This document shows, in pieces, positions 16,862 through 27,482 of a stretch of DNA of 64,000 nucleotides. The notes beneath the pieces are model-generated. The model was not told the DNA's origin and searched no databases. It worked only from the letters and a program-made list of their open reading frames with translations. The DNA comes from Desulfuromonas versatilis (GTDB taxonomy: Bacteria; Desulfobacterota; Desulfuromonadia; Desulfuromonadales; NIT-T3), in NCBI RefSeq assembly GCF_019704135.1, contig NZ_AP024355.1, positions 2,660,001 through 2,724,000 on the forward strand, read 5' to 3'. Both the position numbers and the translations under genes were made by a program. Every line of letters begins with the position of its first letter. The stretch's first letter is position 1.

Positions 16862-18415
16862 ATGCAGTTAAAAACCAAGTTCATCATTTTCGTGGGGCTG
16901 GTGACCTGCTGCTCTTTCGGGGTCACCTTTTACCGCACCTCCAGCTTTCAGGAGGAGCTGGTGGTGGAGCAGGCCACCCGCCAGGCCAAGATGCTCTTCG
17001 ACCAGATCCGCATCACCCGGCAATGGGTGGCGGACCACAACGGCCTGTTCCTGGTCAAGGGGCCGGGGGTCGAGGAAAACCCCTTTTTGCAACAGGGGCA
17101 GATCAAGGACGAGATGGGCAACTGGCTGGTCAAGCGCAACCCGGCCATGGTCACCCGCGAACTCTCGGCCTACGCCGCCAGCGAAGGGATGGGGCAGTTC
17201 AACGTGACCAGCCTGCATCCGCTCAATCCGGCCAATATCCCCGACGCCTTCGAACGCCGCAGCCTGGAGATCTTTGAAGAGGGCGCCGCCGAAGCGGTGA
17301 CCATGGAGCTGGTCGAGGGCAGGCACCGGCTGCGCTACATGGCCCCCCTGAAGGTGGAACGCACCTGCCTGAACTGCCATACCGACCCCGGCTACCAGGT
17401 CGGCGACATCCGCGGCGGGATGAGCGTCTCGATCCCCATGGACTGGGCCTTCGCCGAAATCAACACCAACAATCGACTGTTGTTGAATATCGGCCTGGCC
17501 ACCATCGTCATCGTCTCGCTGACCATCTTTCTGCTGTTCGACCGGTTGGTGGTCAACCGCCTGAAAATTCTCGCCCGGGCCATGGACCAGTATCCCGAGC
17601 GGCGGGACTTCGAGCGCTTGCTGGTAGCCGACCCCGAGGATGAAATCGGCACCCTGGCCGCCCATTACCGCAATCTCTGTCAGCGCCTCGAACAGTCCCA
17701 GCGCGAACTCGACGCGACCCGCGAGCAGGTTTTCCAGAGCGAAAAGCTCGCCGCCCTGGGGCGCCTGGTGGCGGGGCTGTCCCACGAAATCAACAACCCC
17801 CTGGGCGGCATGCAGAACTGCATCCAGACCATGAAAAAGAGCCTGGACAAACCGGAGCTGCAGACCCGCTACCTGACCCTGCTCGGCCAGGGGGTCGAAC
17901 GGATCAAGGGGACGGTGCAGCAGCTGCTGAAGATCGGCCGCAAGGAGCCGCTGAGCATCCAGCTGGGGGATGTGGACGAGATGATCCGCGAGTGCCTGGA
18001 ACTCACCTGCATGGGCCGCCGCAACCTCGAGCTGAACCTGCAGCTGCAGGTCGGCAGGCCCCTGGTGGTCGGCCTGGAGGCCCTGCGCCAGGTGATCATG
18101 AACCTGGCGGGCAACGCCGTGCAGGCCATGGGGGCCGAGGGCGGCACCCTGCATGCGGAAAGCCGCATCGAGGAAAACGCCCTGGTGATCAGGATCGCGG
18201 ATACCGGCCCGGGGATCGCCCCGGAGCATCTGGACAAAATCTTCGAGCCGTTCTTTACCACCAAGGAGGTCGGCGAAGGGACCGGGCTGGGGCTTTCGGT
18301 CTCCTACTCGCTGGTGGATCGCATGGGGGGAGAACTCAGGGCACAGAACGCACCCGAGGGGGGAGCCGTTTTCACGCTGCGGGTGCCGCTGGTGGAACAG
18401 GACGCAACCACTTGA
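16862..18415 (+). CDS. Heme-binding membrane sensor histidine kinase
   Basis: A 517-residue kinase. One membrane helix (residues 7-24) is followed by a periplasmic DUF3365-like (Tll0287-type) domain that ends with a c-type heme motif, CLNCH at 169-173. Then come a second helix ([17 protein letters not shown]), a HAMP-like linker, a HisKA box ([13 protein letters not shown], His308) and a complete ATPase ([27 protein letters not shown]). The start at 16862 opens directly with the membrane helix. It is divergent from nrfHA and 17 bp upstream of an NtrC-type regulator, so I infer it senses redox state or a nitrogen oxide ligand at heme and controls nrfHA. Confidence 0.88.
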   Translation: MQLKTKFIIFVGLVTCCSFGVTFYRTSSFQEELVVEQATRQAKMLFDQIRITRQWVADHNGLFLVKGPGVEENPFLQQGQIKDEMGNWLVKRNPAMVTRELSAYAASEGMGQFNVTSLHPLNPANIPDAFERRSLEIFEEGAAEAVTMELVEGRHRLRYMAPLKVERTCLNCHTDPGYQVGDIRGGMSVSIPMDWAFAEINTNNRLLLNIGLATIVIVSLTIFLLFDRLVVNRLKILARAMDQYPERRDFERLLVADPEDEIGTLAAHYRNLCQRLEQSQRELDATREQVFQSEKLAALGRLVAGLSHEINNPLGGMQNCIQTMKKSLDKPELQTRYLTLLGQGVERIKGTVQQLLKIGRKEPLSIQLGDVDEMIRECLELTCMGRRNLELNLQLQVGRPLVVGLEALRQVIMNLAGNAVQAMGAEGGTLHAESRIEENALVIRIADTGPGIAPEHLDKIFEPFFTTKEVGEGTGLGLSVSYSLVDRMGGELRAQNAPEGGAVFTLRVPLVEQDATT

Positions 18416-18432
18416 ACGGGATAGGGCAAAAT

Positions 18433-19776
<1,344 letters not shown>

Positions 19777-19820
19777 CCGCCTTACCCGCGGCACCGCTCG
19801 GCCGCAGGCGGCAAACGAGA

Positions 19821-20228
19821 TCAGAGAAAGTCGATGCTCTGAACGTCCCCGCCACGGATCTGGAAGGTGCCGTAGCCCGGGCTGCCGTAGAAAAGATCCC
19901 CTCCCTGCAGTTGCAGCCTGACCGCGGAACCGGCGCGCAGTTGCAGGTCGACGGGAACCAATTCCCCCTCCGGGGCGGCAAAGGTCATCTTGCGGATGTT
20001 TCTGAAGGGTACGGTCAACTGCCCCTTGCCCACCTCTCCCTCCAGGAAAACCTTCCCCTTGAAGGAGAACTGCTCGAGCTCCAGGGACTGCCCGGAGCGG
20101 TCGATCAGCCTGACCCGGAAATTCTCCTCGGTTTTGGGCAGTGCGCCCTCCGGGGGCCCGCCCCGTTCGCCCATGCCGCACAGCAGCGCCGCTACCGATA
20201 ATACGACCACGAAGATGAGTTTTTTCAT
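19821..20228 (-). CDS. Small exported protein of unknown function
   Basis: 135 residues with a signal peptide (MKKLIFVVVLSVAALLCG), then a beta-rich domain with FRVRLIDRSGQSLELEQFSF and VPFRNIRKMTF, resembling small periplasmic beta-sandwich proteins. I do not recognise the family. It converges with the nrf regulator gene and is divergent from the zinc-ribbon membrane protein. Confidence 0.65.
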   Translation of the reverse strand: MKKLIFVVVLSVAALLCGMGERGGPPEGALPKTEENFRVRLIDRSGQSLELEQFSFKGKVFLEGEVGKGQLTVPFRNIRKMTFAAPEGELVPVDLQLRAGSAVRLQLQGGDLFYGSPGYGTFQIRGGDVQSIDFL

Positions 20229-20511
20229 TTCATCCCTCCCGCCTGCAAGACAAGCATAGCAATCCGGGTTGAGAATTCAATGCAACCGGTGCCCTACCCG
20301 TCCTCCCAAGGGCTTCTGATCCGTCTTTTCTCCTCACCGCCCCCCCCTGATCCCGGAAATGCCCGGCAATTGACCCGGGGGAGGACCTTCCTCCTGCAGA
20401 AGTCCATCGGCTGGATCCCGTAAACGACGGCACAACTTTTGCTGAAACACGAATTTCATATACAAGATCGCCATTTCCCCGGTGAAAAGACGAGCTACCC
20501 GGAGGTCTTCA

Positions 20512-22224
20512 ATGAGAATCCTGGCCTGCCCCCACTGCGGTTTCAGCAAGCAGGTTCCCGCCGATCGTATCCCTGCGGGGACCAAGCGGGTGAGTTGCCC
20601 GAAATGCAAGCAGCTGTTCAACCTCGACGGGGGCACGCCGGCAGCGCCCCGACCGGCGCCACCTCAACCGCCCCCGCCTGCCGCTGCACAACCGAGCGCC
20701 CCTGCCCCGAAATCCCCCGCAGCCACCCCGAACCTGGCCGAGCAGGCGGTGATCACCTGCCCCCACTGCGGTTACCGCCGCGAGGTTCCCCGGGAGAAGA
20801 TTCCGCCGCGGCCTGCCAAGGTGCTTTGCCGGCAGTGCGAGAAAGAATTCACCATCCGCGGGGAACTGTTCCGCGACGCCACCAGGCTGGCTGCCAACCC
20901 CCAGCACCCGACCCTGACGCCAGCTGCCGCCAGCGAGGATGCCGACGGCCCGGCTCCGACCCGGCTTGCCGGCCTGGGCGAGCTGTTCTCCCGGACCTGG
21001 GAGGTTTTCAAGCGGCGCATCCTGACCCTGATCGGCATCAACCTGCTGGCCATGGTGCTGGCCCTGGCCGCCTATTTTCTGCTGGGATCGGGGGCCGATC
21101 TGTTGCGGGGGATGTTCGGGGACAACCCGGTGGTCATGGGATTGGCCGCCCTGGTCATGGTCGGGCTGTCCCTGCTGGTGGTCACGGCGGTCTGCGCGGC
21201 CATGACCTACGCCATCGTCGACGAGGACCTCGGGGTCCGCGAGGCACTCGGCTACGGCATCCAGAATTTCCGCTCCTTCCTCTGGGTTTTCACCCTGGCC
21301 GGGTTCATCCTCTGCGGCGGCTACCTGGCCTTCATCCTCCCCGGCCTGCTGTTCACCGTCTGGTTCGTCTTTGCCCAGTTCGTGCTCGCCCACGACGACG
21401 TGAGGGGCATGGAGGCCCTGCTCAAAAGCCGCGCCTACGTGCGCGGCCACGGCTGGGGGGTCTGCGGTCGCCTGCTCTTGCTGGGGGTGCTGGGGACTGT
21501 CGTTTCGCTCATCCCGATCGTCGGCCTGCTGGCCAGCCTGCTGCTCGGGCCCTTCACCCTGATCTATTACCACGAGATCTTCCGCGATCTGCGCGCCATC
21601 AAAACCAACCTCAGCTATCCCGGATCGGGCCGCGAAAAGGCCAAATGGCTGCTCGCCGGGACAGCCGGCTACCTGGTGGTGCCGGTTTTCGGGCTGCTGC
21701 TGCTCGGCCCGGCGATGTGGCAGGGACTGAACCAGCTGCGCGGCTCCGGATCCTTCGAGGCGTATCAGGCTACCGCGACTTACCGGCCGCAACCCGCCTT
21801 CGTGGAGCAGGAGGCGCGGCCCCTTGCCGAAGCGGAACAGCAAACGGGGATGGGTGCTGCGGCCGCGCCGGCACAGTCCCCGACGACCCTGGTGGTCCCC
21901 CGAACCGGGGAGAATCCGGCGGAGGTGATGCTCTACGTCTATGCGATCAACTACCGGGGCAGCGTCCGGCTCAACGGCGAGGAGATCTACCCCATCGAGG
22001 GCGAGCGCGACATGAATTACAACTACACCGGCAGCGCCACCCTGCAGGACGGACGCAACGTCTTCGAAGTCGCTTACCAGGCCCTGCCCGATGCCTGGAT
22101 GACCAAGCTGCAGCTCAAGGTCTTCCGCTACGACTGGACCAACGCTCAGGAGACCGTGTTCGCCGAGTGGACCATCGAAGACCCCGGCAGCAGCCGCGCC
22201 TTCGAGGTGATTCTCGGCGACTGA
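20512..22224 (+). CDS. Zinc-ribbon polytopic membrane protein of unknown function
   Basis: 570 residues. Two N-terminal MJ0042-type zinc ribbons (CPHCGF...CPKC at 4-35; CPHCGYRR...CRQC at about 84-110) are separated by a Pro/Ala linker. About six membrane segments fill residues 180-420 (LIGINLLAMVLALAAYFLL, LGLAALVMVGLSLLVVTAV, VFTLAGFILCGGYLAFILPG and others), like DUF975/glycerophosphodiester-type membrane domains. The C-terminal 120 residues form a soluble domain (VMLYVYAINYRGSVRLNGEE). GGAGG precedes the start. The zinc ribbons suggest sensing or assembly; function is unknown. Confidence 0.75.
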   Translation: MRILACPHCGFSKQVPADRIPAGTKRVSCPKCKQLFNLDGGTPAAPRPAPPQPPPPAAAQPSAPAPKSPAATPNLAEQAVITCPHCGYRREVPREKIPPRPAKVLCRQCEKEFTIRGELFRDATRLAANPQHPTLTPAAASEDADGPAPTRLAGLGELFSRTWEVFKRRILTLIGINLLAMVLALAAYFLLGSGADLLRGMFGDNPVVMGLAALVMVGLSLLVVTAVCAAMTYAIVDEDLGVREALGYGIQNFRSFLWVFTLAGFILCGGYLAFILPGLLFTVWFVFAQFVLAHDDVRGMEALLKSRAYVRGHGWGVCGRLLLLGVLGTVVSLIPIVGLLASLLLGPFTLIYYHEIFRDLRAIKTNLSYPGSGREKAKWLLAGTAGYLVVPVFGLLLLGPAMWQGLNQLRGSGSFEAYQATATYRPQPAFVEQEARPLAEAEQQTGMGAAAAPAQSPTTLVVPRTGENPAEVMLYVYAINYRGSVRLNGEEIYPIEGERDMNYNYTGSATLQDGRNVFEVAYQALPDAWMTKLQLKVFRYDWTNAQETVFAEWTIEDPGSSRAFEVILGD

Positions 22225-22552
22225 GGGAGGTCGGCTCCCCCGGGACGCGGCCAACGCACCGGTGCCGGTGCAGACGCCCGCCTGCCCGGCGGGCCGCGAG
22301 CCTAACCGCGCTCAGAGAATCAGGGCGAAGGGAGCCGATCAAGAAAGAGCCCGAACAGCTTCTGGATGACATCCATGCTGCGCATCAACCGATAGCCCGG
22401 TTTCTGAAGCCAATAATCTTCCTCCGGGCCGCTGAATGAACGACTCCGCAGCAAGCCGGGGGAGTTGCCGCCGGCCGAATACCTGTGGTAAGAGAGGAAG
22501 TAGCAGGCTGGCCGGGGGGGGGGGAGCCGGCTTATCCGGGAGGGAAGATGCC
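22225..22552. other. Intergenic stretch without recognisable features
   Basis: 328 bp of GC-rich sequence between the zinc-ribbon protein and the DUF3750 lipoprotein. Short inverted segments are present, but no gene, promoter or RNA that I can defend. Confidence 0.5.
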
Positions 22553-23083
22553 GTGAGAAAGCTATGCTGCTGCCTTTCACTGCTGCTGGTACTTGCGGGC
22601 TGCTCGGGGGAGCGGGACTGGCGCACCGCCAGCCGGGAGCCGGCGGGCATCGCCCCCGACCCGGCGCAGACCCGCGAGGCCGTGCTCCAGGTGTATGCCG
22701 CGCCGGCCTGGGGGTGGCGCGGCTGGTTCGCCGTCCACACCTGGATCGCCACCAAACGAACCGCCGAACCCTCCTACACCGTCTATGAGGTCATCGGCTG
22801 GCGCGAGCGAAGGGGCCTGCCGGTGCTGCGCATCGAAAAGGACGTCCCCGACCGCTTCTGGTACGGCGAAAAGCCGAGGCTGCTGGTCGACCGCAGGGGA
22901 CCCGAAGCCCAAACCCTGATCGCCGCCGTCGAACAGGCGGCGCGCTCCTATCCCTGGCCCAAGACCTACCGCGCCTTTCCGGGCCCCAACAGCAACACCT
23001 TCACCGCCTGGGTGGCGCAGAAAGTGCCCGCCCTGGAACTGGACCTGCCGTTTTCCGCGATCGGCTCCGGCTACGCCGATTGA
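22553..23083 (+). CDS. DUF3750-type lipoprotein
   Basis: 176 residues from a GTG start (GGGAGGGAAG upstream). The N-terminus RKLCCCLSLLLVLAGCSGER gives a lipobox (LAGC). The remainder (WRGWFAVHTWIATKR, YTVYEVIGWRERRGLPVLRI, PWPKTYRAFPGPNSNTFTAW) matches the DUF3750 pattern of small proteobacterial lipoproteins with a conserved PGPNSNTF motif. The longer frame from 22436 adds low-complexity residues without a signal peptide. Function unknown. Confidence 0.8.
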   Translation: MRKLCCCLSLLLVLAGCSGERDWRTASREPAGIAPDPAQTREAVLQVYAAPAWGWRGWFAVHTWIATKRTAEPSYTVYEVIGWRERRGLPVLRIEKDVPDRFWYGEKPRLLVDRRGPEAQTLIAAVEQAARSYPWPKTYRAFPGPNSNTFTAWVAQKVPALELDLPFSAIGSGYAD

Positions 23084-23128
23084 TTCACCGGGCCCCTCAG
23101 CAACCTCCCCACTCCGCGGAAAATCCGC

Positions 23129-23317
23129 TCAGGGTTCGTCCTTTCTCTGGCTGAAAAAATGGATCAGGAAATCGGCGTCCCGGGGGGACAGGTTGAATTT
23201 GAAGATGGCTTTCTGAACCAGCGGGGAGACCGGTTGCCCCGGCTCGTCCTGGAGGTTGTCGGAAACCCATTTGACGGCACGCCTTACTTCATCTCCATCG
23301 GGCAGCAGGTCGCTCAT
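23129..23317 (-). CDS. Small conserved-type hypothetical protein
   Basis: 62 residues (MSDLLPDGDEVRRAVKWVSD...), charged and helical, with GGAG about 12 bp before the ATG. It has no recognised domain. The amino acid composition (balanced, with Phe/Trp/His) looks like a real soluble protein rather than a GC shadow. Confidence 0.55.
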   Translation of the reverse strand: MSDLLPDGDEVRRAVKWVSDNLQDEPGQPVSPLVQKAIFKFNLSPRDADFLIHFFSQRKDEP

Positions 23318-23716
23318 GACGGGGTTCGCTCCTTGGGTTGGGGGATGGTCCTGGAGGCAGTCGGTCGATTTGTTCCGCCGATCTGCCCCAGGTGACGCAG
23401 GGTTGCGTTATAGATAACGTTTATATGGAATCCGGCCTGACCGGGGCCCTCGGTGTAAGAAAATATTTTTCCGGAAAATGCGCTCAAAACGGTGTCTGTC
23501 TACCCGGCTTCATTTCCTTGTCTTTTACTGCTGATGTTCGGATTTGTTTTATGTTGATAAAATCTCTTCCTGAAAGAGGATTTCTCAATTGATTATGGCC
23601 CCCATTTTGCCGCTCGAAATGGGGCTCCAAGCCAAATATTCGGCCAATTTGCCGGCTTTTTTAGCAATTTCGACAGATTGGCTTGGTCCGACCAAGCAAT
23701 CCCGAAAGCATTCCGG
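23318..23716. other. AT-richer intergenic stretch, nothing recognised
   Basis: 399 bp between the small hypothetical gene and doc. The composition drops in GC around 23400-23600. No coding frame with a ribosome site and no hairpin terminator is convincing. Confidence 0.4.
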
Positions 23717-24106
23717 TCAGATCCTTTTCGCCCAGCGGCGGAGAAAGACCGCCACCTCGGCCTTGTCGCGTTCACCTCGAGCCACCCCCAGAACGATTTC
23801 GGCCAGATCATCCTCCGGCGCCTCGAAGTCGTGCCCATTCAGGGCCAGAAAGACGAGCGCGGCCACCACACCGACCCGCTTGTTGCCGTCCAGGAAGGGA
23901 TGGTTCTTTACCAGGTGAAACAGATAGGCAGCGGCCATTTCAAAGAGATCGGTGTGCAGAAACTCCCCGCCATAGGTGGCCGCCGGCATGCCGATGGCGG
24001 ATTTGAGCAGGTCGAGATCCCGGATGCCCGGATTGCCGCCGTAACGGGTCACCTGATCCTGATGGATTTCCAGGAGCTCGGCCAGGCTGAGAAACTTTGG
24101 TTCCAC
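23717..24106 (-). CDS. doc: Doc/Fic-family toxin (death-on-curing type)
   Basis: 129 residues with the Fic/Doc core HPFLDGNKRVGVVAALVFLA, matching HxFx(D/E)(G/A)NKR. The N-terminal helix LSLAELLEIHQDQVTRYGG and GIRDLDLLKSAIGMPAATYG are characteristic of the Doc subfamily. Doc toxins phosphorylate EF-Tu (family knowledge). It is encoded 3 bp downstream of a MazE/AbrB-like antitoxin, forming a standard pair just outside the ssrA-inserted island. Confidence 0.9.
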   Translation of the reverse strand: MEPKFLSLAELLEIHQDQVTRYGGNPGIRDLDLLKSAIGMPAATYGGEFLHTDLFEMAAAYLFHLVKNHPFLDGNKRVGVVAALVFLALNGHDFEAPEDDLAEIVLGVARGERDKAEVAVFLRRWAKRI

Positions 24107-24109
24107 CGC

Positions 24110-24337
24110 CTATTCCGCCAGTTTCTTCAGGGCCTTGGGATAGCGGGCGTTCACCTTCTCGAGGGCGGCTTTGAAGGCATCGCGGCGGTCGGCATCCCGC
24201 ACCGGAGAAAGAATGAGGACCTGCCCGTCGGTGGACACCTCAAAGGGTGTATCGGCGTCAGCGCCCAAGAGCTCCAGGACGGGTTTCTCGATCACCAGCG
24301 CCAGGCTGTTCCCATGTTTGGTCAGCGTCTTGATCAT
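24110..24337 (-). CDS. AbrB/MazE-like antitoxin of the Doc pair
   Basis: 75 residues (MIKTLTKHGNSLALVIEKPV...). The N-terminal swapped-hairpin AbrB motif with KHGNSLALVI is clear, followed by a basic C-terminal helix that would bind the toxin. The ATG at 24337 is preceded by GGAGGAG. It precedes doc by 3 bp, so the two are co-expressed and the antitoxin likely autoregulates. Confidence 0.88.
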   Translation of the reverse strand: MIKTLTKHGNSLALVIEKPVLELLGADADTPFEVSTDGQVLILSPVRDADRRDAFKAALEKVNARYPKALKKLAE

Positions 24338-24471
24338 GGCCGCTCCTCCAGGAGTGTTTATACATTGTCCATACAAAGATATAACAATGAATGAGAGCCC
24401 GTCAAGAACCAGACCTGGAGGTCTGACCCTGGGCCCTTGGCAACGTGGAGGAGCGACCCCGCGCCCCGACC

Positions 24472-24750
24472 CTAGGGATGTTTTTTGTCGACTTCGGGGG
24501 CGTTTTCACCAACCATGACTGGTTTGCCGTTCTGCCAGACCACAGCGTAATGGCTCAGGCGTCTAATCCTTTCAAGCAACGCGGGAAGGAGATAGGCCTT
24601 GCGGAAATGCTCATCGTCTTTGATCTCCAGCGCCTCTTTAAACTGTAGTCTGGTCGTCTCTCCGGTAAGGACCGAGAGTACCCCGACTTCCGGGGTTACT
24701 TCCGGTGCAACTTCCGGGGTTGAGGTGGTCACCGCATCCAAGGTCATCCA
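24472..24750 (-). pseudogene. C-terminal remnant of a Fic/AlbA-type regulator
   Basis: The frame contains TPEVAPEVTPEVGVLSVLTG followed by TTRLQFKEALEIKDDEHFRK and AYLLPALLERI. This is the TPEVTPEV linker plus winged-helix tail typical of the C-terminus of Fic-type or AlbA-domain regulators. No catalytic region precedes it; sequence upstream in that frame is unrelated. I call it a decayed fragment, upstream of the Doc pair and beside the island boundary. Confidence 0.55.
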
Positions 24751-24937
24751 CAGCATGAGTTGGGCAAAATTATTTAGTCTCTGAAAACACAAGAGATGGC
24801 AGAAATCCTCAACTCTGGCGATGCCATCCAGACCTCCCCTGCGTAGGCTCCCCTCCACTCGCTGACGCGACCTTCCCTGGCCGCTTTTCGTCCACTGGAC
24901 GCGCTCGCTGCGCTTCGATCCCCGCGACGACGTCGAC

Positions 24938-24985
24938 CAATTGAAAAGGGGCCCGCCCCTGGATGGGCGGACCCCTTTTCAATTG
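24938..24985 (-). terminator. Hairpin beyond the left attachment site (original ssrA terminator)
   Basis: A strong stem (CAATTGAAAAGGGG with its complement at 24972-24985, plus inner GC pairs) directly touches the 26-bp copy of the ssrA 3' end. Before the island inserted it would have terminated tmRNA transcription. Confidence 0.75.
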
Positions 24986-25009
24986 GTGGAGGTGGCGGGA
25001 ATCGAACCC
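24984..25009 (-). repeat. Left attachment site, 26-bp copy of ssrA 3' end
   Basis: Identical for 26 bp to 37443-37468, the 3' end of the tmRNA gene (T-arm and CCA end); similarity continues with two mismatches over the next 10 bp. Only the acceptor/T-arm part is present, so it is a fragment, not a tRNA. Confidence 0.9.
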
Positions 25010-25050
25010 ACATCCGAAACACCGCAACCGCCCAAAATATTTAGCACTTT

Positions 25051-26280
25051 TCAACCGTCATTTTGCTTAAGTGCAGTATGCGTGTAGTTTTGACCCAAAT
25101 TCGACCAATCCGTAACCATCTGATAGCCGTTCTTCTTGGAGCTATCAGGTACCCACTTGCCATAGTGCTTCAGAATCATCTCCGTGTTGACGTGACCCAT
25201 CTGAGTGGCTATCCACCAAAGGTTCTCCCCTTGGGATATTAAGAACGACGCATAGGTGTGCCGGGTCTGGTATGGGTTCCGATAACGGATACCACATTTC
25301 TTCAACAGTGGCTTCCATGCCGACTCCCTTATCTGCTTGTCGGTCAGCCACGGTACCCCCTTCTTGGGATGATGAAAAACAAAGTCAGAGTGAAGGAATG
25401 TATAGGGTTTCTGCGCCTTCAATGCTTCCAACGCTGGGGGGAGCAACACAACGGACCGGACACCTGCTTCGGTTTTCGTTGTCTTCTCCATACGTTCCAC
25501 AACAGCACGCTGCACCTTCACCTCCCCCTTCTTCCAATCAATGTCTCCCCATTGCAATGCCATCAGCTCCGATGTTCGCAGTCCGGAAAACAGGGCAAAC
25601 TGAAAAAGGTTCTTCACCTGGCCGGTTGCCTTACTGAGCAGCAGGTTGATTTCATCAAGTGACAGCGGGTCTACCTCGAACTTACTCTGGCTGGTTTTCT
25701 TGTCTAGCAACTGGGTCAAGACAACTTTGTCCAACGGGTTTTTATCAATAATGTCGTCATTGACGGCCTGCTCCAGCACCAGCCTTAATGGGGTCAGGAT
25801 ATTCCGAACTGTTTTTCCAGTTAATTGCAAACCAGAAATCCATGAACGGATCATCTGCGGGGTCAGGTCACGAACCCGGACATCTCCGAACAGGGGCCGT
25901 AAATGTGCTTTAACAACCCCCTTGTAACCCCGCACTGTACTGGCTTCCTTGGTCTTCTCCGACAAGGCGATAAAGTCAATCAGGAGTTCGCCTACAGTGA
26001 CATTGGTAACGACATGCCCGAACACCTTAGCCCGCTTGGAGTCGGGGAAATAGTCCGAATATTTAAATGTCTCCTTCTCTATGCGGTTCAACACCTCAGC
26101 CCGAAGATTTGCTGCATACTTGATGTTCTGCTTGGTTGGCTCAAGCTTCAGCGTCTCTCGACAAGACACCCCCCGGTAGGAAAAATAAATTTGGAGGCTG
26201 GCAGAATGCTTGTGCTGGCGAACAGTAACACCCTTCGGAAGCTCTAGTTCTGACTTACCTTGTTTCCATGCTCCACCCAT
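25051..26280 (-). CDS. Tyrosine site-specific integrase
   Basis: 409 residues. The N-terminal arm-binding domain (VTVRQHKHSASLQIYFSYRG) resembles DUF3596-type integrases. A SAM-like core-binding domain comes next, then the catalytic domain with Arg235 (FSGLRTSELMALQW), PYQTRHTYAS (Arg340-His341) and GHVNTEMILKHYGK with the nucleophilic Tyr. It lies 42 bp from the left attachment repeat and should catalyse insertion into ssrA. I chose the ATG at 26280 (GAGGAG upstream), which overlaps the xis-like gene by 37 bp, over the upstream start. Confidence 0.93.
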   Translation of the reverse strand: MGGAWKQGKSELELPKGVTVRQHKHSASLQIYFSYRGVSCRETLKLEPTKQNIKYAANLRAEVLNRIEKETFKYSDYFPDSKRAKVFGHVVTNVTVGELLIDFIALSEKTKEASTVRGYKGVVKAHLRPLFGDVRVRDLTPQMIRSWISGLQLTGKTVRNILTPLRLVLEQAVNDDIIDKNPLDKVVLTQLLDKKTSQSKFEVDPLSLDEINLLLSKATGQVKNLFQFALFSGLRTSELMALQWGDIDWKKGEVKVQRAVVERMEKTTKTEAGVRSVVLLPPALEALKAQKPYTFLHSDFVFHHPKKGVPWLTDKQIRESAWKPLLKKCGIRYRNPYQTRHTYASFLISQGENLWWIATQMGHVNTEMILKHYGKWVPDSSKKNGYQMVTDWSNLGQNYTHTALKQNDG

Positions 26281-26468
26281 TTTTCCGTCTCCTCTGTATT
26301 GACCCACAACTTGCCATCGGGTGCCAGAGTTGTATGTTTACCGTCTAGCCATACCCCCTTCTTTCGTCTGGCGTGAACGGCGGCGGCTGTATCACCAGTA
26401 ATCTCACAATACCGGTTCAGCCTTACCCACTTGTGGGGCTTTGAAGTCTTCTGAAAAATAATTGGCAT
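26244..26468 (-). CDS. Small excisionase-like DNA-binding protein
   Basis: 74 residues with WVRLNRYCEITGDTAAAVHA and LWVNTEETEKWVEHG, the winged-helix layout of Xis/MerR-like recombination directionality factors that begin with a 'cell-type' HTH and end in a wing. It overlaps the integrase gene by 37 bp, the usual xis-int arrangement. Confidence 0.75.
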   Translation of the reverse strand: MPIIFQKTSKPHKWVRLNRYCEITGDTAAAVHARRKKGVWLDGKHTTLAPDGKLWVNTEETEKWVEHGNKVSQN

Positions 26469-26480
26469 AGTGCCCCCCCA

Positions 26481-26912
26481 TCAGGAAGAATGAAGCTTCA
26501 GCAAGTCATCTGCCGTAGACTTGATCGACTCCCACCTATCACGAATTGCCTTAAACTTGGGGCCGTCCTCCCCAGTGTAGGCAGGGTCTTCCTGGATCAC
26601 CTTCCAAATCACCTGCTCAAGGTCTGACAAAAATTCCGGCGCAATCAGGGCAAGCTTCACTATCCGATCTGGCTCTAGCGGGTCGTACACTTCATCTGGA
26701 ATGTACGCTTCTACTTCCACCCCGCCTTCCCGCTTAATAATGGTCAGCCCTTGTTCCAGAGGCACCCTGATTGCATCCAATATCAAAGCCGATACTGTGG
26801 TTCCCTTCTTTTGGGCCAACAGTTCCAATGCAAACTTGTCTTTCGCACTGATCCTCAGTGCCAGCCTATCCGCCTTATCTGGACTAGACCTCCTGCCTTT
26901 CGCAGCCGTCAT
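26481..26912 (-). CDS. Hypothetical protein with ribbon-helix-helix-like N-terminus
   Basis: 143 residues. The start (RRSSPDKADRLALRISAKDK then FALELLAQKKGTTVSALILD) looks like an Arc/CopG ribbon-helix-helix, which would bind DNA as a dimer. The rest is acidic and unrecognised. It is 12 bp upstream of the xis-like gene and divergent from the AlpA-like gene, so it may control the integration genes. Confidence 0.6.
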   Translation of the reverse strand: MTAAKGRRSSPDKADRLALRISAKDKFALELLAQKKGTTVSALILDAIRVPLEQGLTIIKREGGVEVEAYIPDEVYDPLEPDRIVKLALIAPEFLSDLEQVIWKVIQEDPAYTGEDGPKFKAIRDRWESIKSTADDLLKLHSS

Positions 26913-27014
26913 AGAACCTCCCTAGAGTTACTTATTTTTACACAATATATCTTGTTACTTTTTTGTTGTCAAGTGTACCTGTTTTGGGGTACATTGCAGG
27001 CAAAGGAGACAGGC

Positions 27015-27209
27015 ATGAAAATTGACATCGAAATATTGCCGGACGGACGGATGGACACTGCCAACACGGCGGCCTACATCGGATATAAAGTCCACACCCT
27101 TGCGCAGTGGAGACATGAGAAGAAAGGTCCCCCCTACATCAAGCGTGGGCGTGTTTATTATTTCAAAGATGACGTTGATGCTTGGTTAAAAGAAGGTGGA
27201 AAACGCTAG
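27015..27209 (+). CDS. AlpA-like helix-turn-helix protein
   Basis: 64 residues, MDTANTAAYIGYKVHTLAQW then GPPYIKRGRVYYFKDDVDAW, the pattern of AlpA/excisionase-family HTH_17 proteins. The strong ribosome site AAAGGAGA lies 6 bp from the ATG at 27015. It is divergent from the ribbon-helix-helix gene. A small hairpin plus T-run (27220-27239) follows. Confidence 0.75.
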   Translation: MKIDIEILPDGRMDTANTAAYIGYKVHTLAQWRHEKKGPPYIKRGRVYYFKDDVDAWLKEGGKR

Positions 27210-27219
27210 ACCAAAACAC

Positions 27220-27482
27220 TGACCTAGACAGGTCAATTTTTCTCCCTATCTGTGGGCGGCTAAATACGTTGGCACAGATAGGCTACAAAGTCGTTACCAA
27301 GGGTCCCGACAAAGCGACACCGTGGGGCTAATTTCAGAGCGGGTCGGGGGCGGTCTTGCAGGCCGTGATAGTCTGAGAGAACCTAAACCACTGCAAGGGG
27401 TGTTTAGGTGCGACGTGAAAGAATCTGTTACGTTGCAAAAAAGCCGTCCCCCACTTTTAATTGTGGGTAGGGGGGCTTTTAT
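27220..27482. ncRNA. Structured non-coding stretch ending in a strong hairpin (candidate RNA)
   Basis: Three inverted repeats follow each other: TGACCTAGACAGGTCA (27220-27235, followed by ATTTTT); CCTATCTGTG with its complement (27245-27254 and 27273-27282); ACCTAAAC with its complement (27381-27409). They are followed by a GC-rich hairpin with flanking A and T runs (27437-27480) that would terminate in either direction. No coding frame with a ribosome site covers it. It may be a regulatory RNA of the island; strand undetermined. Confidence 0.4.

Noticed and set aside
23593-23838. Small Arg/Trp-rich minus-strand frame overlapping doc
   Set aside because: Shadow frame of the toxin gene, no ribosome site, unusual composition.
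24984-25020. A tRNA gene at the left island end
   Set aside because: Only the T-arm/acceptor end is present and it matches the tmRNA 3' end; it is an attachment-site fragment.
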